Positions 8,050-16,318 of a DNA stretch of 34,839 bases are shown here, piece by piece; position 1 is the stretch's first letter, and every line of letters begins with the position of its first letter. Made by a program: the position numbers and the translations under genes. This DNA comes from Helicobacter sp. (lineage in GTDB: Bacteria; Campylobacterota; Campylobacteria; Campylobacterales; Helicobacteraceae). The notes below the pieces were generated by a model, which was not told where the DNA came from, searched no databases, and was given only the letters and a program-made list of their open reading frames with translations. The DNA lies in contig NZ_JAAVGY010000014.1 in the NCBI RefSeq assembly GCF_014799995.1, positions 1-34,839 of the forward strand, given 5' to 3'.

Positions 8050-8727
8050 ATGTCGAATCTAAAATCTAATCAAGATTCTAAAAAACCTAAAAAAGCTACT
8101 AAAGAAGAAATTGCGCAGATTAAGACTTTGTTTTTAGAACATTACAAAGATGCCAAGACGGAATTAAATTATCGTAATGATTTTGAGCTCTTGATCGCGG
8201 TGATGCTATCAGCCCAATGCACAGATAAGCGCGTGAATCTTATTACGCCCACACTTTTTGCAAAATATCCTACGCCACAAGACTTACAAAATGCACCTTT
8301 AGAGGAGATTCAAGAGTGCATTAAAACTTGTAGTTTTTTTAACAACAAAGCAAAGAATCTCAAGGCAATGGCAAAGGAAGTCTGCGAGCGATTTTGTGGA
8401 GAGATTCCACTAGAACGTGAAGCATTGAAATCCTTGCCCGGAGTGGGGCAAAAAACAGCCAATGTTGTGCTCATAGAATCCAAAGAGGCAAACTTTATCG
8501 CCGTGGATACACACGTGTTTCGCGTGTCTCATCGCTTGGGCTTGAGTAGTGCTAGCACACCAATTGCCACGGAAGAGGATTTGACGAAAGCCTACAAGGA
8601 TAATCTCGCGACACTGCATCAAGCAATGGTACTTTTTGGGAGATATATTTGCAAGGCAATGAATCCCAAATGTGCCGAATGTTTTTTATGTCATTTATGC
8701 AAGAGCAAAACTTCTTATCGTTGTTAA
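8050..8727 (+). CDS. nth: Endonuclease III (base-excision repair DNA glycosylase/AP lyase)
   Basis: This 225-residue enzyme removes oxidised pyrimidines from DNA and nicks the abasic site. The helix-hairpin-helix LPGVGQKTANVVL contains catalytic Lys135, and Asp153 lies in VDTHVFRVSHRLGL. The [4Fe-4S] ligands are Cys201, Cys208, Cys211 and Cys217 with the family spacing C-x6-C-x2-C-x5-C. The N-terminal 20 residues are a Lys/Ser-rich extension. An aaggat site precedes the ATG and the gene follows the AsmA-like gene by 15 nt. Confidence 0.96.
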   Translation: MSNLKSNQDSKKPKKATKEEIAQIKTLFLEHYKDAKTELNYRNDFELLIAVMLSAQCTDKRVNLITPTLFAKYPTPQDLQNAPLEEIQECIKTCSFFNNKAKNLKAMAKEVCERFCGEIPLEREALKSLPGVGQKTANVVLIESKEANFIAVDTHVFRVSHRLGLSSASTPIATEEDLTKAYKDNLATLHQAMVLFGRYICKAMNPKCAECFLCHLCKSKTSYRC

Positions 8728-8740
8728 TAGGATTTGTTAC

Positions 8741-8877
8741 TTGTCTTTGCGAGAAAAAGCTTTAGTTTTTCGTGGCAATCCATAATCTTGCATAGTTTAG
8801 TTTTAACAATAGAATCTTAACAAGAGCGATTCTATATTATGGATTGCCACGAATGTTATACATTCTCGCAATGACAC
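8741..8877. repeat. Dispersed palindromic repeat, copy B (best-preserved)
   Basis: Nested inverted repeats are visible. The outer pair is ttgtctttgcgag / ctcgcaatgacac. The middle pair is a perfect 18-bp match, ttcgtggcaatccataat (8769-8786) against attatggattgccacgaa (8836-8853). The inner pair is atagaatc (8809-8816) against gattctat (8828-8835). The whole could fold as a long hairpin or cruciform and may stop transcription from nth. Related copies are at 368-500 and 25571-25764. Confidence 0.8.
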
Positions 8878-9079
8878 GATAGCAGAATCCTTTTGTGTGT
8901 AAAAAGATAGATTATCACAGCCCTAAAGGGCTTTGTGGGAACGAATCTGCTTTATTTTTGATGAAGTCTTGCGGGGATTAGAATGTATATGTTCTTAATG
9001 AAAATTACAAATATGAAGAAATATATCCTTTTTAAAAGGAAATAAAATATAAAAATACACAAAAATATTATCAAAATTA

Positions 9080-9109
9080 TTGCTAAAAATTAGGAATGTT
9101 TAGTATAAT
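9080..9109 (+). promoter_or_regulatory. Predicted main promoter of the S10 ribosomal operon
   Basis: A perfect TATAAT (9104-9109) lies 65 nt upstream of the rpsJ ATG, in AT-rich DNA, with a weak -35-like ttgcta (9080-9085) at 18-bp spacing. In Campylobacterota the -10 box matters far more than the -35, so this is a strong candidate. The transcribed leader would be about 58 nt and ends in a clear aagga ribosome site. Confidence 0.65.
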
Positions 9110-9174
9110 CTCGGCTTCCAAAATATACATCTGCAATCGTTGAATGCTAGATGAGTTCTTTGAAGGAAAAATAA

Positions 9175-9486
9175 ATGGAAAAAATTAGACTTAAGTTAAA
9201 AGCATATGATCATCGTGTTCTTGACAGATCGGTTATTTCAATCGTGGAAGCTGTGAAAAGGACAGGTGCAGAGATTCGTGGTCCTATTCCGCTTCCGACC
9301 AAAAAGAGACGTTATACCGTCTTAAAATCTCCCCATATCAATAAAGATTCAAGAGAGCAATTTGAAATTAGAGTGCATACAAGAATCATTGATATTGTTT
9401 CGGCAACTCCAGAGACTGTGGATAGCCTAACAAAATTAGATATGGCACCAGAAGTGGATGTAGAAGTCCGTTCAATGGGTAAATAA
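9175..9486 (+). CDS. rpsJ: 30S ribosomal protein S10
   Basis: This 103-residue protein matches S10 over its whole length (KIRLKLKAYDHRVLDRS, GPIPLPTKKRRYTVLKSPH, EIRVHTRIIDI). S10 sits in the 30S head and, in other bacteria, also works as NusE in antitermination. It is the first gene of the long cluster; the aaggaaaaataa leader places the ribosome site 8-12 nt before the ATG. Confidence 0.98.
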   Translation: MEKIRLKLKAYDHRVLDRSVISIVEAVKRTGAEIRGPIPLPTKKRRYTVLKSPHINKDSREQFEIRVHTRIIDIVSATPETVDSLTKLDMAPEVDVEVRSMGK

Positions 9487-9495
9487 GGGGTATAA

Positions 9496-10074
9496 ATGGA
9501 ATTTTTAGTAGAAAAAATTGGAATGAGCAGAACTGTTGCCAAGCCAAGTATTCCTGTAACCTTGCTAAAAGTCAAATCTGCAAAGATTTGTGAAGTTTTA
9601 GAAAATGGTAAAGCACTCATTGCTTATCATCAAGGCAAAAGCGTAAATAAATCTATCGCAGGTCAGCAAAAGAAATATAATCTTGGTAAAGAATATAATA
9701 AGTTTGCGACACTTGAAGTAAGCAATGCAGTAGCAGGTGATTTGGATTTATCTGTTTTAGAGAGCGCAAAGAGAGCCAAAGTTTCTTTTAATACAAAAGG
9801 ACGCGGTTTTAGTGGTGTAATGAAACGATGGAATTTTCAAGGTGGTCCGGGTGCGCACGGTAGTAGATTCCATAGAGCACCTGGTTCTATTGGGAATCGT
9901 GAGTGGCCAGGACGAGTTCAGCCGGGCAAGAAAATGTCGGGACATTATGGCAATGAAAAAGTAACAGTGCAAAATGAAATTATCTCTTTTGATAAAGAAC
10001 ACAATGTGCTTGTTTTAAAAGGTTCAGTGCCGGGATTTAACGGGGCATTTGGCAAGTTAAAGGTTGTGAAATGA
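9496..10074 (+). CDS. rplC: 50S ribosomal protein L3
   Basis: This is the 192-residue L3, a primary binder of 23S rRNA reaching the peptidyl-transferase centre. GRGFSGVMKRWNFQGG and HGSRFHRAPGSIG are the family blocks, and GHYGNEKVTVQN follows. It is a little shorter than the E. coli protein. Its stop overlaps the rplD start by 4 nt (ATGA), which indicates translational coupling. Confidence 0.98.
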   Translation: MEFLVEKIGMSRTVAKPSIPVTLLKVKSAKICEVLENGKALIAYHQGKSVNKSIAGQQKKYNLGKEYNKFATLEVSNAVAGDLDLSVLESAKRAKVSFNTKGRGFSGVMKRWNFQGGPGAHGSRFHRAPGSIGNREWPGRVQPGKKMSGHYGNEKVTVQNEIISFDKEHNVLVLKGSVPGFNGAFGKLKVVK

Positions 10075-10685
10075 GTAAAGCAATTATTTTAGATAAGGAT
10101 TTGAAAAAAGCGGGTGAAGCGCAATTACCAGAGCGTTATAAAGACATTAATTCGCATAATCTTTACCTATACATTAAATCATTTTTAGCGTCATTGCGTG
10201 CTAATAATGCAATGGCAAAAACACGTGGTAAGGTTAGCGGTGGTGGCAAAAAACCTTGGAGTCAAAAAGGTGGCGGTAGAGCGAGAGCAGGAAGCATTAC
10301 TTCACCTGTTTTTGTGGGCGGTGGTGTTTCACACGGACCAAGCAACAATAGAAACTATAATCTAAAAGTAAATAAAAAACAAAAGAAACTCGCATTGCAA
10401 TACGCTTTATTGGAAAAAGCAAATGCAAATAGTTTGTTTGTTGTGGATAAGATTCAAGTAGAGAGCGGCAAAACAAAAGATGCTTGTGCATTATTTAAAG
10501 CTTTGAATCAAAGAAACACGCTTTTTGTTGCTGATTTATTTGATGAAAAAACATTTTTAGCATTTAGAAATATTAAAGATTGTTATTTGATTGATGGTGC
10601 TGAATTAAATGCTTATTTAGTAGCAACATTTAGGTCTGTAGTGATTGAAAAATCGCTTTTTGAATCTATCACTAAAGAGGGTTGA
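10071..10685 (+). CDS. rplD: 50S ribosomal protein L4
   Basis: This 204-residue protein is L4. The loop that lines the exit tunnel is visible as KTRGKVSGGGKKPWSQKGGGRARAG-type sequence (about residues 46-70), the site where macrolide-resistance changes arise in other bacteria; it looks intact here. In E. coli L4 also represses the S10 operon through the leader, but the short leader here shows no obvious copy of that structure. Overlaps rplC by 4 nt. Confidence 0.98.
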   Translation: MSKAIILDKDLKKAGEAQLPERYKDINSHNLYLYIKSFLASLRANNAMAKTRGKVSGGGKKPWSQKGGGRARAGSITSPVFVGGGVSHGPSNNRNYNLKVNKKQKKLALQYALLEKANANSLFVVDKIQVESGKTKDACALFKALNQRNTLFVADLFDEKTFLAFRNIKDCYLIDGAELNAYLVATFRSVVIEKSLFESITKEG

Positions 10686-10686
10686 G

Positions 10687-10968
10687 ATGGCAAGTATTAC
10701 AGATATTAAATCCATTATGTATACAGAGAAGTCTTTAAAACTCCAAGAGCAGAGTGTTCTTGTAGTGCAAACTTCTCCTAAATTGAGTAAAACACAATTA
10801 AAAGAAGTGTTTAAAGAATACTTTGGTGTAACACCTTTGTCTATTAATTCTTTGAGACAAGAAGGAAAAGTTAAGCGATTCCGTGGCGTTATTGGTAAAA
10901 GAAACGACTTCAAGAAGTTTTATGTCAAACTTCCAGAGGGCGCAAAAATTGAATCATTGGCAGTATAA
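10687..10968 (+). CDS. rplW: 50S ribosomal protein L23
   Basis: This 93-residue protein starts MASITDIKSIMYTEKS and contains KRFRGVIGKRNDFKKFYVKL, the L23 C-terminal signature. It lines the exit of the polypeptide tunnel and docks trigger factor and the signal recognition particle. The frame is open further upstream to 10645, but that reading would run into rplD; the ATG at 10687, 1 nt after the rplD stop, matches the family length. Confidence 0.97.
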   Translation: MASITDIKSIMYTEKSLKLQEQSVLVVQTSPKLSKTQLKEVFKEYFGVTPLSINSLRQEGKVKRFRGVIGKRNDFKKFYVKLPEGAKIESLAV

Positions 10969-10978
10969 GGAGTAAAAA

Positions 10979-11806
10979 ATGGCAATTAAAACTTATAAAC
11001 CATACACTCCAAGCAGAAGATTTATGAGCAATTTAAGTTCAGAAAATATTACTGCAAAAGCTAGTGTAAGAAAGTTATTGATTAAGCTTCCTGTGCATGC
11101 AGGACGCAATAATAATGGTAGAATCACAAGCCGACATAAAGAGGGCGGGGCGAAAAAGCTTTATCGTATTATTGATTTTAAACGCAATAAATACAATATT
11201 GAAGGCAAAGTGAGTGCGATTGAATACGATCCTTATAGAAATTGTAGAATCGCACTGATAACTTACAAAGATGGCGACAAAAGATATATCATTCAACCCA
11301 GCGGCTTAAATGTGGGAGATACTATTGTTTCCGCAGAGGGCGGATTGGATATTCGTTTGGGTTATGCAATGAAAATCAAAAATATTCCTATCGGAACAGT
11401 GATTCATAACATTGAAATGTATCCCGGACGTGGAGGACAGCTTGCGAGAAGTGCAGGGGCTAGTGCGCAGTTGATGGGTAGAGAAGGCAAATATTCTATT
11501 TTACGAATGCCAAGTGGTGAAATGCGCTATATTTTAGGTGAATGTATGGCGACAATTGGAACAGTTGGAAACGAAGATTTTGCGAATATTTCTATTGGTA
11601 AGGCAGGACGTAATCGTTATTTGGGAGTTCGTCCGCAAACAAGAGGTGCGGCAATGAACCCAGTAGATCACCCACACGGTGGTGGTGAAGGTAAGACAGG
11701 TTCTAGCGGACATCCTGTTTCTCCATGGGGTATGCCGGCTAAAGGTTATAAAACACGTAGAAAGAAAGCAAGCGATAAGCTGATTATTTCAAGAAGAAAA
11801 AAATAA
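10979..11806 (+). CDS. rplB: 50S ribosomal protein L2
   Basis: This 275-residue L2 is one of the most conserved 50S proteins and is needed for subunit joining and peptidyl transfer. MAIKTYKPYTPSRRFM starts the N-domain, and the C-terminal block RGAAMNPVDHPHGGGEGK contains the universally conserved His. Length and ends are normal. An aggag site precedes the ATG. Confidence 0.98.
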   Translation: MAIKTYKPYTPSRRFMSNLSSENITAKASVRKLLIKLPVHAGRNNNGRITSRHKEGGAKKLYRIIDFKRNKYNIEGKVSAIEYDPYRNCRIALITYKDGDKRYIIQPSGLNVGDTIVSAEGGLDIRLGYAMKIKNIPIGTVIHNIEMYPGRGGQLARSAGASAQLMGREGKYSILRMPSGEMRYILGECMATIGTVGNEDFANISIGKAGRNRYLGVRPQTRGAAMNPVDHPHGGGEGKTGSSGHPVSPWGMPAKGYKTRRKKASDKLIISRRKK

Positions 11807-11815
11807 GGAAAGCAA

Positions 11816-12097
11816 ATGGCTAGATCAATAAAAAAAGGTCCTTTTGTTGATGAACATTTAATGAAAAAGGTGCTCAAGGCAAAAGAGGCAAAAGATAATA
11901 AACCAATCAAAACATGGTCGCGCAGAAGTACAATTGTGCCCGATATGATTGGATTTACTTTTAATGTACATAATGGAAGAGCTTTCGTTCCTGTCTATGT
12001 AACAGAAAATCATGTCGGCTATAAGTTGGGTGAATTTGCTCCTACAAGAACTTTCAAAGGGCACAAGGGCAGTGTCCAAAAGAAAATTGGTAAATAA
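11816..12097 (+). CDS. rpsS: 30S ribosomal protein S19
   Basis: This 93-residue S19 begins MARSIKKGPFVDEHLMKK and contains TWSRRSTIVPDMIG and APTRTFKGHKG, all family signatures. It sits in the 30S head, paired with S13. An aagga site lies 8 nt before the ATG; a short gap follows rplB. Confidence 0.98.
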   Translation: MARSIKKGPFVDEHLMKKVLKAKEAKDNKPIKTWSRRSTIVPDMIGFTFNVHNGRAFVPVYVTENHVGYKLGEFAPTRTFKGHKGSVQKKIGK

Positions 12098-12108
12098 GGG
12101 GAGTCAAA

Positions 12109-12438
12109 ATGAGTAAGGCATTATTGAGATACATTCGTTTATCTCCCACAAAAGCAAGATTGATTGCAAAAGAAATTCAAGGAATGAATGCTGAATTAGC
12201 AATTGCTTCGTTAGAATTTATGCCAAATAAAGCGGCAAGAATCATCTCTAAAGTAATTGCATCAGCGGTTGCAAATGGTGGTTATGAGGCTGAAAATGTA
12301 ATTGTCTCTTCTTGTAGAGTAGATGCTGGTCCTGTGCTTAGACGCTTTACGCCAAGAGCAAGAGGGAGAGCAACTCCGGTTAGAAAACCTACTTCACATA
12401 TTTTTGTAGAAGTAGCACAAAAAAGTAAGGATAAGTAA
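12109..12438 (+). CDS. rplV: 50S ribosomal protein L22
   Basis: This 109-residue L22 has RYIRLSPTKARLIA near the start and RFTPRARGRATPVRKPTSHI at the beta-hairpin that reaches into the exit tunnel, the other macrolide-resistance site. No insertion or deletion in the hairpin is apparent. The stop shares one base with the rpsC start (taatg). Confidence 0.98.
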   Translation: MSKALLRYIRLSPTKARLIAKEIQGMNAELAIASLEFMPNKAARIISKVIASAVANGGYEAENVIVSSCRVDAGPVLRRFTPRARGRATPVRKPTSHIFVEVAQKSKDK

Positions 12439-13145
12439 TGGGTCAAAAAGTTAATCCGATTGGTCTAAGACTTGGTATTAATAGAAATTGGGAATCAAGG
12501 TGGTTTCCCTCATTTGCTAGTGCGCCACAAAATATAGCGGAAGACCATAAAATTAGAAAATTTTTAAAGAAAGAACTTTATTATGCGGGCGTGAGTGATA
12601 TTTTGGTTGAACGCACTGCTAAAAAAGTTCGTGTAACAGTTGTCGCTGCGCGTCCCGGTATCATTATAGGTAAAAAGGGTGCAGATGTTGAAAAATTGAA
12701 AGAATCTTTGAAAAAAATTGTCAATAAAGATATTTTTATCAATATCAAAGAGGTGAAAAAACCGCAAAGCAATGCGCAATTATCTGCCGAAAGTGTTGCC
12801 ACACAACTAGAAAGACGCGTGGCTTTTAGACGAGCGATGAAAAAGGTAATGCAAAGTGCAATGAAATCAGGAGCAAAAGGAATCAAGGTTCGTGTTTCTG
12901 GTCGTTTAGCGGGAGCTGAAATGGCAAGAACCGAATGGTATATGGAGGGTAGAATCCCACTTCATACCTTAAGAGCGAAGATTGATTATGGTTTTGCAGA
13001 AGCTTTAACAACTTATGGGAATATTGGTGTAAAAGTTTGGATTTTTAAAGGTGAAGTTTTACAAAAAGGAATCCAAGCAGAAAAACAAAATGAAGAGGGT
13101 GAAGAGAAATCAACCCGCCCAGCAAGAAAGAGAAGGGGGCAATAA
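12438..13145 (+). CDS. rpsC: 30S ribosomal protein S3
   Basis: This 235-residue S3 has the type-II KH RNA-binding domain with RPGIIIGKKGADVEKL, and the C-terminal GRLAGAEMARTEWYMEGR block. It forms part of the mRNA entry channel and its helicase activity. The C-terminus is a charged Glu then Arg/Lys-rich tail, as in other members. Overlaps rplV by one base. Confidence 0.98.
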   Translation: MGQKVNPIGLRLGINRNWESRWFPSFASAPQNIAEDHKIRKFLKKELYYAGVSDILVERTAKKVRVTVVAARPGIIIGKKGADVEKLKESLKKIVNKDIFINIKEVKKPQSNAQLSAESVATQLERRVAFRRAMKKVMQSAMKSGAKGIKVRVSGRLAGAEMARTEWYMEGRIPLHTLRAKIDYGFAEALTTYGNIGVKVWIFKGEVLQKGIQAEKQNEEGEEKSTRPARKRRGQ

Positions 13146-13148
13146 ACA

Positions 13149-13574
13149 ATGTTAATGCCGAAAAGAACAAAATATAGAAAACAAATGAAAGGGCGCAATC
13201 GTGGTAAAGCGTTTCGCGGAACTTCATTGGCATTTGGTGAATTTGGGATTAAAGCAATAGAGCATGGAAGAATTGATTCGCGTCAAATTGAAGCAGCGCG
13301 TATTGCGATGACACGTGCGACCAAAAGAACAGGAATGGTTTGGATTCGCGTTTTTCCAGATAAGCCATTAACCGCTAAACCTCTTGAAACGAGAATGGGT
13401 AAAGGTAAAGGGGGTGTGGATAAATGGGTTATGAATATCAAACCCGGCAGAATCATTTATGAAATGGGTAGTGTAGATGAATCTCTCGCAAGAAGTGCAT
13501 TGGCACTAGCTCAAAGCAAACTCCCTTTTAAAACAAAAATTGTAACAAGAGAGGGCGAAAATGAAATATACTGA
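13149..13574 (+). CDS. rplP: 50S ribosomal protein L16
   Basis: This 141-residue L16 starts MLMPKRTKYRKQMKGRN; the ATG at 13149 is preferred over the one at 13155 because MLxPKRTK is the normal L16 start and the agggggc site lies at the right distance. L16 organises helix 89 near the A site. PLTAKPLETRMGKGKGG is the family loop bearing the Arg hydroxylated in some bacteria. Its last 14 nt overlap rpmC. Confidence 0.97.
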   Translation: MLMPKRTKYRKQMKGRNRGKAFRGTSLAFGEFGIKAIEHGRIDSRQIEAARIAMTRATKRTGMVWIRVFPDKPLTAKPLETRMGKGKGGVDKWVMNIKPGRIIYEMGSVDESLARSALALAQSKLPFKTKIVTREGENEIY

Positions 13575-13758
13575 GATTAACACAAAAACAATGGAAGAGC
13601 TAAACACTCTTCTAAAAGAAAAAGAAACACTTTTATTTGAGCTAAATTTGAAGCTAAGAACAATGCAGCTTACAAATTCAAGTGAAATAAGAGTTGCTAA
13701 AAAAGATATTGCGAGAATCAAAACAGCTCTGAATGTCAAAAGGAGGATGCAAGTATGA
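13561..13758 (+). CDS. rpmC: 50S ribosomal protein L29
   Basis: This 65-residue, two-helix protein is L29: MKYTEINTKTMEELNTLL at the N-terminus and ARIKTALNVKR at the C-terminus. It contacts L23 beside the tunnel exit. It starts inside the end of rplP (14-nt overlap) and its stop overlaps the rpsQ start by 4 nt, so its translation is probably coupled on both sides. Confidence 0.97.
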   Translation: MKYTEINTKTMEELNTLLKEKETLLFELNLKLRTMQLTNSSEIRVAKKDIARIKTALNVKRRMQV

Positions 13759-14021
13759 GTAATGTGCAGCCACATAAAAGAGTTATTGCTGGGAAAGTTG
13801 TTACAAAAACTGGCGATAAAAGTGTAACGATTCTAGTAGAAAGGCGCGTTACACACCCAAAATATAGAAAAATTGTAAAAAGGTTTAAACGCTACATTGT
13901 GCATGATGAAAAAAATAGCGTAAAGGTAGGAGATGTGATTGAAGCGATTGAATGTAAGCCAATTTCTAAAAGAAAAGCTTTCACACTTCATAAAGTTGTA
14001 TCTGTGGGAGTTGAATTATGA
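13755..14021 (+). CDS. rpsQ: 30S ribosomal protein S17
   Basis: This 88-residue S17 has GKVVTKTGDKSVTILVERR and HPKYRKIVKRFKRYIVHDE, with GDVIEAIECKPISKRK near the end; it is an OB-fold protein binding 16S rRNA early in assembly. ATGA overlaps link it to rpmC upstream and to rplN downstream. Confidence 0.98.
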   Translation: MSNVQPHKRVIAGKVVTKTGDKSVTILVERRVTHPKYRKIVKRFKRYIVHDEKNSVKVGDVIEAIECKPISKRKAFTLHKVVSVGVEL

Positions 14022-14386
14022 TTCAAAGTTTTACACGATTAAATGTTGCAGATAATAGTGGTGCAAAGGAAGTAATGTGCATCAAAGTTTTGGGTGGAAG
14101 CAAAAGACGTTATGCCACAGTGGGTGATGTTATTGTTGCTTCTGTTAAAAAAGCACTTCCAAGCGGAAAAGTAAAAAAGGGTCAAGTTGTGAAAGCAGTC
14201 GTTGTCCGAACCAAAAAAGAATTGCATCGCGAAGATGGTGCTTTGATTCGCTTTGACGATAATGCCGCAGTAATCCTAGATAGTAAGAGAGACCCTATCG
14301 GAACGCGCATTTTTGGACCTGTTGGAAGAGAAATTCGTTATGCTAATTTTATGAAAATCGTATCCTTAGCACCGGAGGTATTATAA
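14018..14386 (+). CDS. rplN: 50S ribosomal protein L14
   Basis: This 122-residue L14 shows MIQSFTRLNVADNSGAKEV, RFDDNAAVIL and GTRIFGPVGREIR, all canonical. L14 lies at the subunit interface, forms bridges to the 30S, and is the docking site of RsfS. It shares one base with the rplX start. Confidence 0.98.
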   Translation: MIQSFTRLNVADNSGAKEVMCIKVLGGSKRRYATVGDVIVASVKKALPSGKVKKGQVVKAVVVRTKKELHREDGALIRFDDNAAVILDSKRDPIGTRIFGPVGREIRYANFMKIVSLAPEVL

Positions 14387-14622
14387 TGGCGAAATTTAAA
14401 ATTAAAAAAGGTGATTTAGTAGAAATCATCACAGGTGATAAAGAAGATAAAGGGAAGAAAGCTAAAGTTTTGCGAGTATTGCCTAAAACTTCTCAAGTCA
14501 TTGTAGAGGGTTGCAAAATTGCAAAAAAAGCTGTAAAACCAACGGATAAGAATCCTAAAGGTGGTTTTATTGATAAAGAAATGCCAATTCACATTTCAAA
14601 TGTTAAAAAAGCGGAGGACTAA
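14386..14622 (+). CDS. rplX: 50S ribosomal protein L24
   Basis: This 78-residue L24 carries the KOW motif (KGDLVEIITGDKEDKGKKAKV) at its start and PTDKNPKGGFIDKEMPIHISNV at the end. It is an assembly initiator of the 50S subunit. It is shorter than the ~104-residue E. coli protein, ending soon after the second conserved block, but the core is complete. Confidence 0.97.
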   Translation: MAKFKIKKGDLVEIITGDKEDKGKKAKVLRVLPKTSQVIVEGCKIAKKAVKPTDKNPKGGFIDKEMPIHISNVKKAED

Positions 14623-14625
14623 TCT

Positions 14626-15180
14626 ATGTTTGCTTTAAAAACTGCCTACAAAAATGAAATTAAACCAAAGTTGGCAGAGGAATTAGGGATTAAGAATCCT
14701 ATGCTTTTGCCAAAATTAGAAAAAATTGTGATTAGTGTTGGGGCAGGCATACACGCAAAAGATACTAAAATTATGCAAAACATTGCCGATACCATTTCAT
14801 TGATTGCAGGACAAAAGGCGGTAATTACGATTGCTAAAAAATCCGTTGCAGGGTTTAAAATGCGTGAAGGAATGCCAATGGGGGTTAAAGTTACCCTAAG
14901 AGGCAATCAGATGTATAATTTTCTTGAAAAACTTATTGTTATTGCGCTTCCAAGAGTAAAAGATTTTAGGGGAGTTCCTCGCAATGGGTTTGATGGAAGA
15001 GGGAATTATAGCTTCGGCGTGAATGAGCAATTAATTTTCCCAGAAGTAGTTTATGATGATATTATGGTAAGTCATGGTATGAATATTACATTTGTAACTT
15101 CAGCCACAAATGATAAAGAAGCATTTAAGTTGCTTGAGCTTTTTGGCTTACCTTTTGCAAAAGGAAGAACTAATGGCTAA
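14626..15180 (+). CDS. rplE: 50S ribosomal protein L5
   Basis: This 184-residue L5 binds 5S rRNA and contacts the P-site tRNA. LPKLEKIVISVGAG, AGQKAVITIAKKSVAGFKMR, LPRVKDFRGV and FGVNEQLIFPEV are the family blocks in order. The stop lies 8 nt inside rpsN, which therefore starts before L5 ends. Confidence 0.98.
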   Translation: MFALKTAYKNEIKPKLAEELGIKNPMLLPKLEKIVISVGAGIHAKDTKIMQNIADTISLIAGQKAVITIAKKSVAGFKMREGMPMGVKVTLRGNQMYNFLEKLIVIALPRVKDFRGVPRNGFDGRGNYSFGVNEQLIFPEVVYDDIMVSHGMNITFVTSATNDKEAFKLLELFGLPFAKGRTNG

Positions 15181-15358
15181 GAAATCTATGATTGCAAAGG
15201 CAGCAAGAGCACCTAAATTTAAAGTGAGAGCATATACAAGATGTTCTATTTGCGGGCGACCACATTCTGTTTATAGGGATTTTGGTATTTGTCGTGTTTG
15301 TCTTCGTAAAATGGGAAATGAAGGCTTAATCCCCGGGCTTAGAAAAGCAAGCTGGTAA
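15173..15358 (+). CDS. rpsN: 30S ribosomal protein S14, zinc-binding short type
   Basis: This 61-residue S14 is the short, zinc-binding (C+) form: Cys24, Cys27, Cys40 and Cys43 in two CxxC pairs (YTRCSICGRP and CRVCLRK). It is located in the 30S head near S3 and S10. The ATG at 15173 overlaps the rplE stop by 8 nt; the longer reading from 15110 would lie inside rplE and has no family support. Confidence 0.97.
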   Translation: MAKKSMIAKAARAPKFKVRAYTRCSICGRPHSVYRDFGICRVCLRKMGNEGLIPGLRKASW

Positions 15359-15367
15359 GGAAAGAAA

Positions 15368-15763
15368 ATGGTAAATGATATTATTGCGGATTCTTTGACA
15401 AGAATCCGAAATGCAAGTATGAGACGTTTGGATACTACAAACCTGTATTATGCTAAAATCGTAGTATCTATCTTGGAGGTTTTTCAAGCAAAAGGATTTA
15501 TTGAAAGTTTTAAAGTGATAGAAAAAGATAAAAAACAATCTATCAATGTGGTTTTAAAATATGATGAAAAAGGACATGCTGTAATCAATGAAATTACGCG
15601 AATTTCAAAACCCGGAAGACGTATCTACAAAGGTAGAAATGAATTAAAACGTTTCAAAAATGGTTATGGAACAATTGTTGTAAGCACAAGTAAAGGCGTG
15701 ATTGCCAATGAAGATGCTTATAAAGCAAATGTGGGTGGCGAAGCCCTCTGCAGTATTTGGTAG
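15368..15763 (+). CDS. rpsH: 30S ribosomal protein S8
   Basis: This 131-residue S8 begins MVNDIIADSLTRIRNA and ends TSKGVIANEDAYKANVGGEALCSIW, the S8 C-terminal signature. It binds the central domain of 16S rRNA; in E. coli it is the translational repressor of the spc operon, and whether this holds here cannot be seen. An aagga site precedes the start. Confidence 0.98.
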   Translation: MVNDIIADSLTRIRNASMRRLDTTNLYYAKIVVSILEVFQAKGFIESFKVIEKDKKQSINVVLKYDEKGHAVINEITRISKPGRRIYKGRNELKRFKNGYGTIVVSTSKGVIANEDAYKANVGGEALCSIW

Positions 15764-15772
15764 GAGTATTTA

Positions 15773-16309
15773 ATGTCAAGAGTTGGAAAAAAACCTATTA
15801 GCATTCCAAGTAGCATTCAAGTAAGCGTTGAAGGAAGCAAAATAGTTTTTAAGGGTGGCAAACTTACAAAAGAATTAGAGACTTATGGACGTGTAGGAAT
15901 TACATTAAAAGAGGGTGAATTGACTTTTGCACTCAATGGTGAAAATGCACAGGCTAAAGCTTATTGGGGGACATATAGGGCTTTAGCAAATAATATTGTA
16001 GTGGGTTTGACAGAAGGTTTTACGAAGCAATTAGAGATTAATGGCGTAGGTTATAAAGCAGCCGTAAAGGGAAAAGTTTTAGAGCTTGCACTCGGATTCT
16101 CCCATCCTATTAACTATGACATACCAGAGGGCGTTGAAATTTCGGTTGATAAGAATCTTGTAACTATTAAAGGTTCAGATAAGCAGCAAATTGGACAAAT
16201 TGCGGCTGAAATTAGAGAGTTTAGACCGCCAGAACCTTATAAGGGTAAGGGTGTGAAATATACTGATGAGCGTATTATCCGCAAAGCCGGTAAAACTTCT
16301 AAGAAATAA
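15773..16309 (+). CDS. rplF: 50S ribosomal protein L6
   Basis: This 178-residue L6 has MSRVGKKPISIPSSI at the start, GVGYKAAVKG in the middle, and EIREFRPPEPYKGKGVKY near the end, the two-domain L6 arrangement. It sits near the GTPase centre by the sarcin-ricin loop. An aggag-like site (taggagtattta) precedes the ATG. Confidence 0.98.
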   Translation: MSRVGKKPISIPSSIQVSVEGSKIVFKGGKLTKELETYGRVGITLKEGELTFALNGENAQAKAYWGTYRALANNIVVGLTEGFTKQLEINGVGYKAAVKGKVLELALGFSHPINYDIPEGVEISVDKNLVTIKGSDKQQIGQIAAEIREFRPPEPYKGKGVKYTDERIIRKAGKTSKK

Positions 16310-16318
16310 GGATAAATA

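Larger units (their letters stand above)
8728..9174. other. Non-coding interval between nth and rpsJ
   Basis: No gene is supported in these 447 bases. The left part is a dispersed repeat (8741-8877), followed by a small agccc-taaa-gggct hairpin at 8919-8932 that could help end nth transcription, a very AT-rich stretch, and the S10 promoter and leader on the right. Confidence 0.75.

Noticed and set aside
9110..9174. S10-leader regulatory structure bound by L4
   Set aside because: The leader is only about 58 nt and no convincing structure of the E. coli type can be drawn from it.
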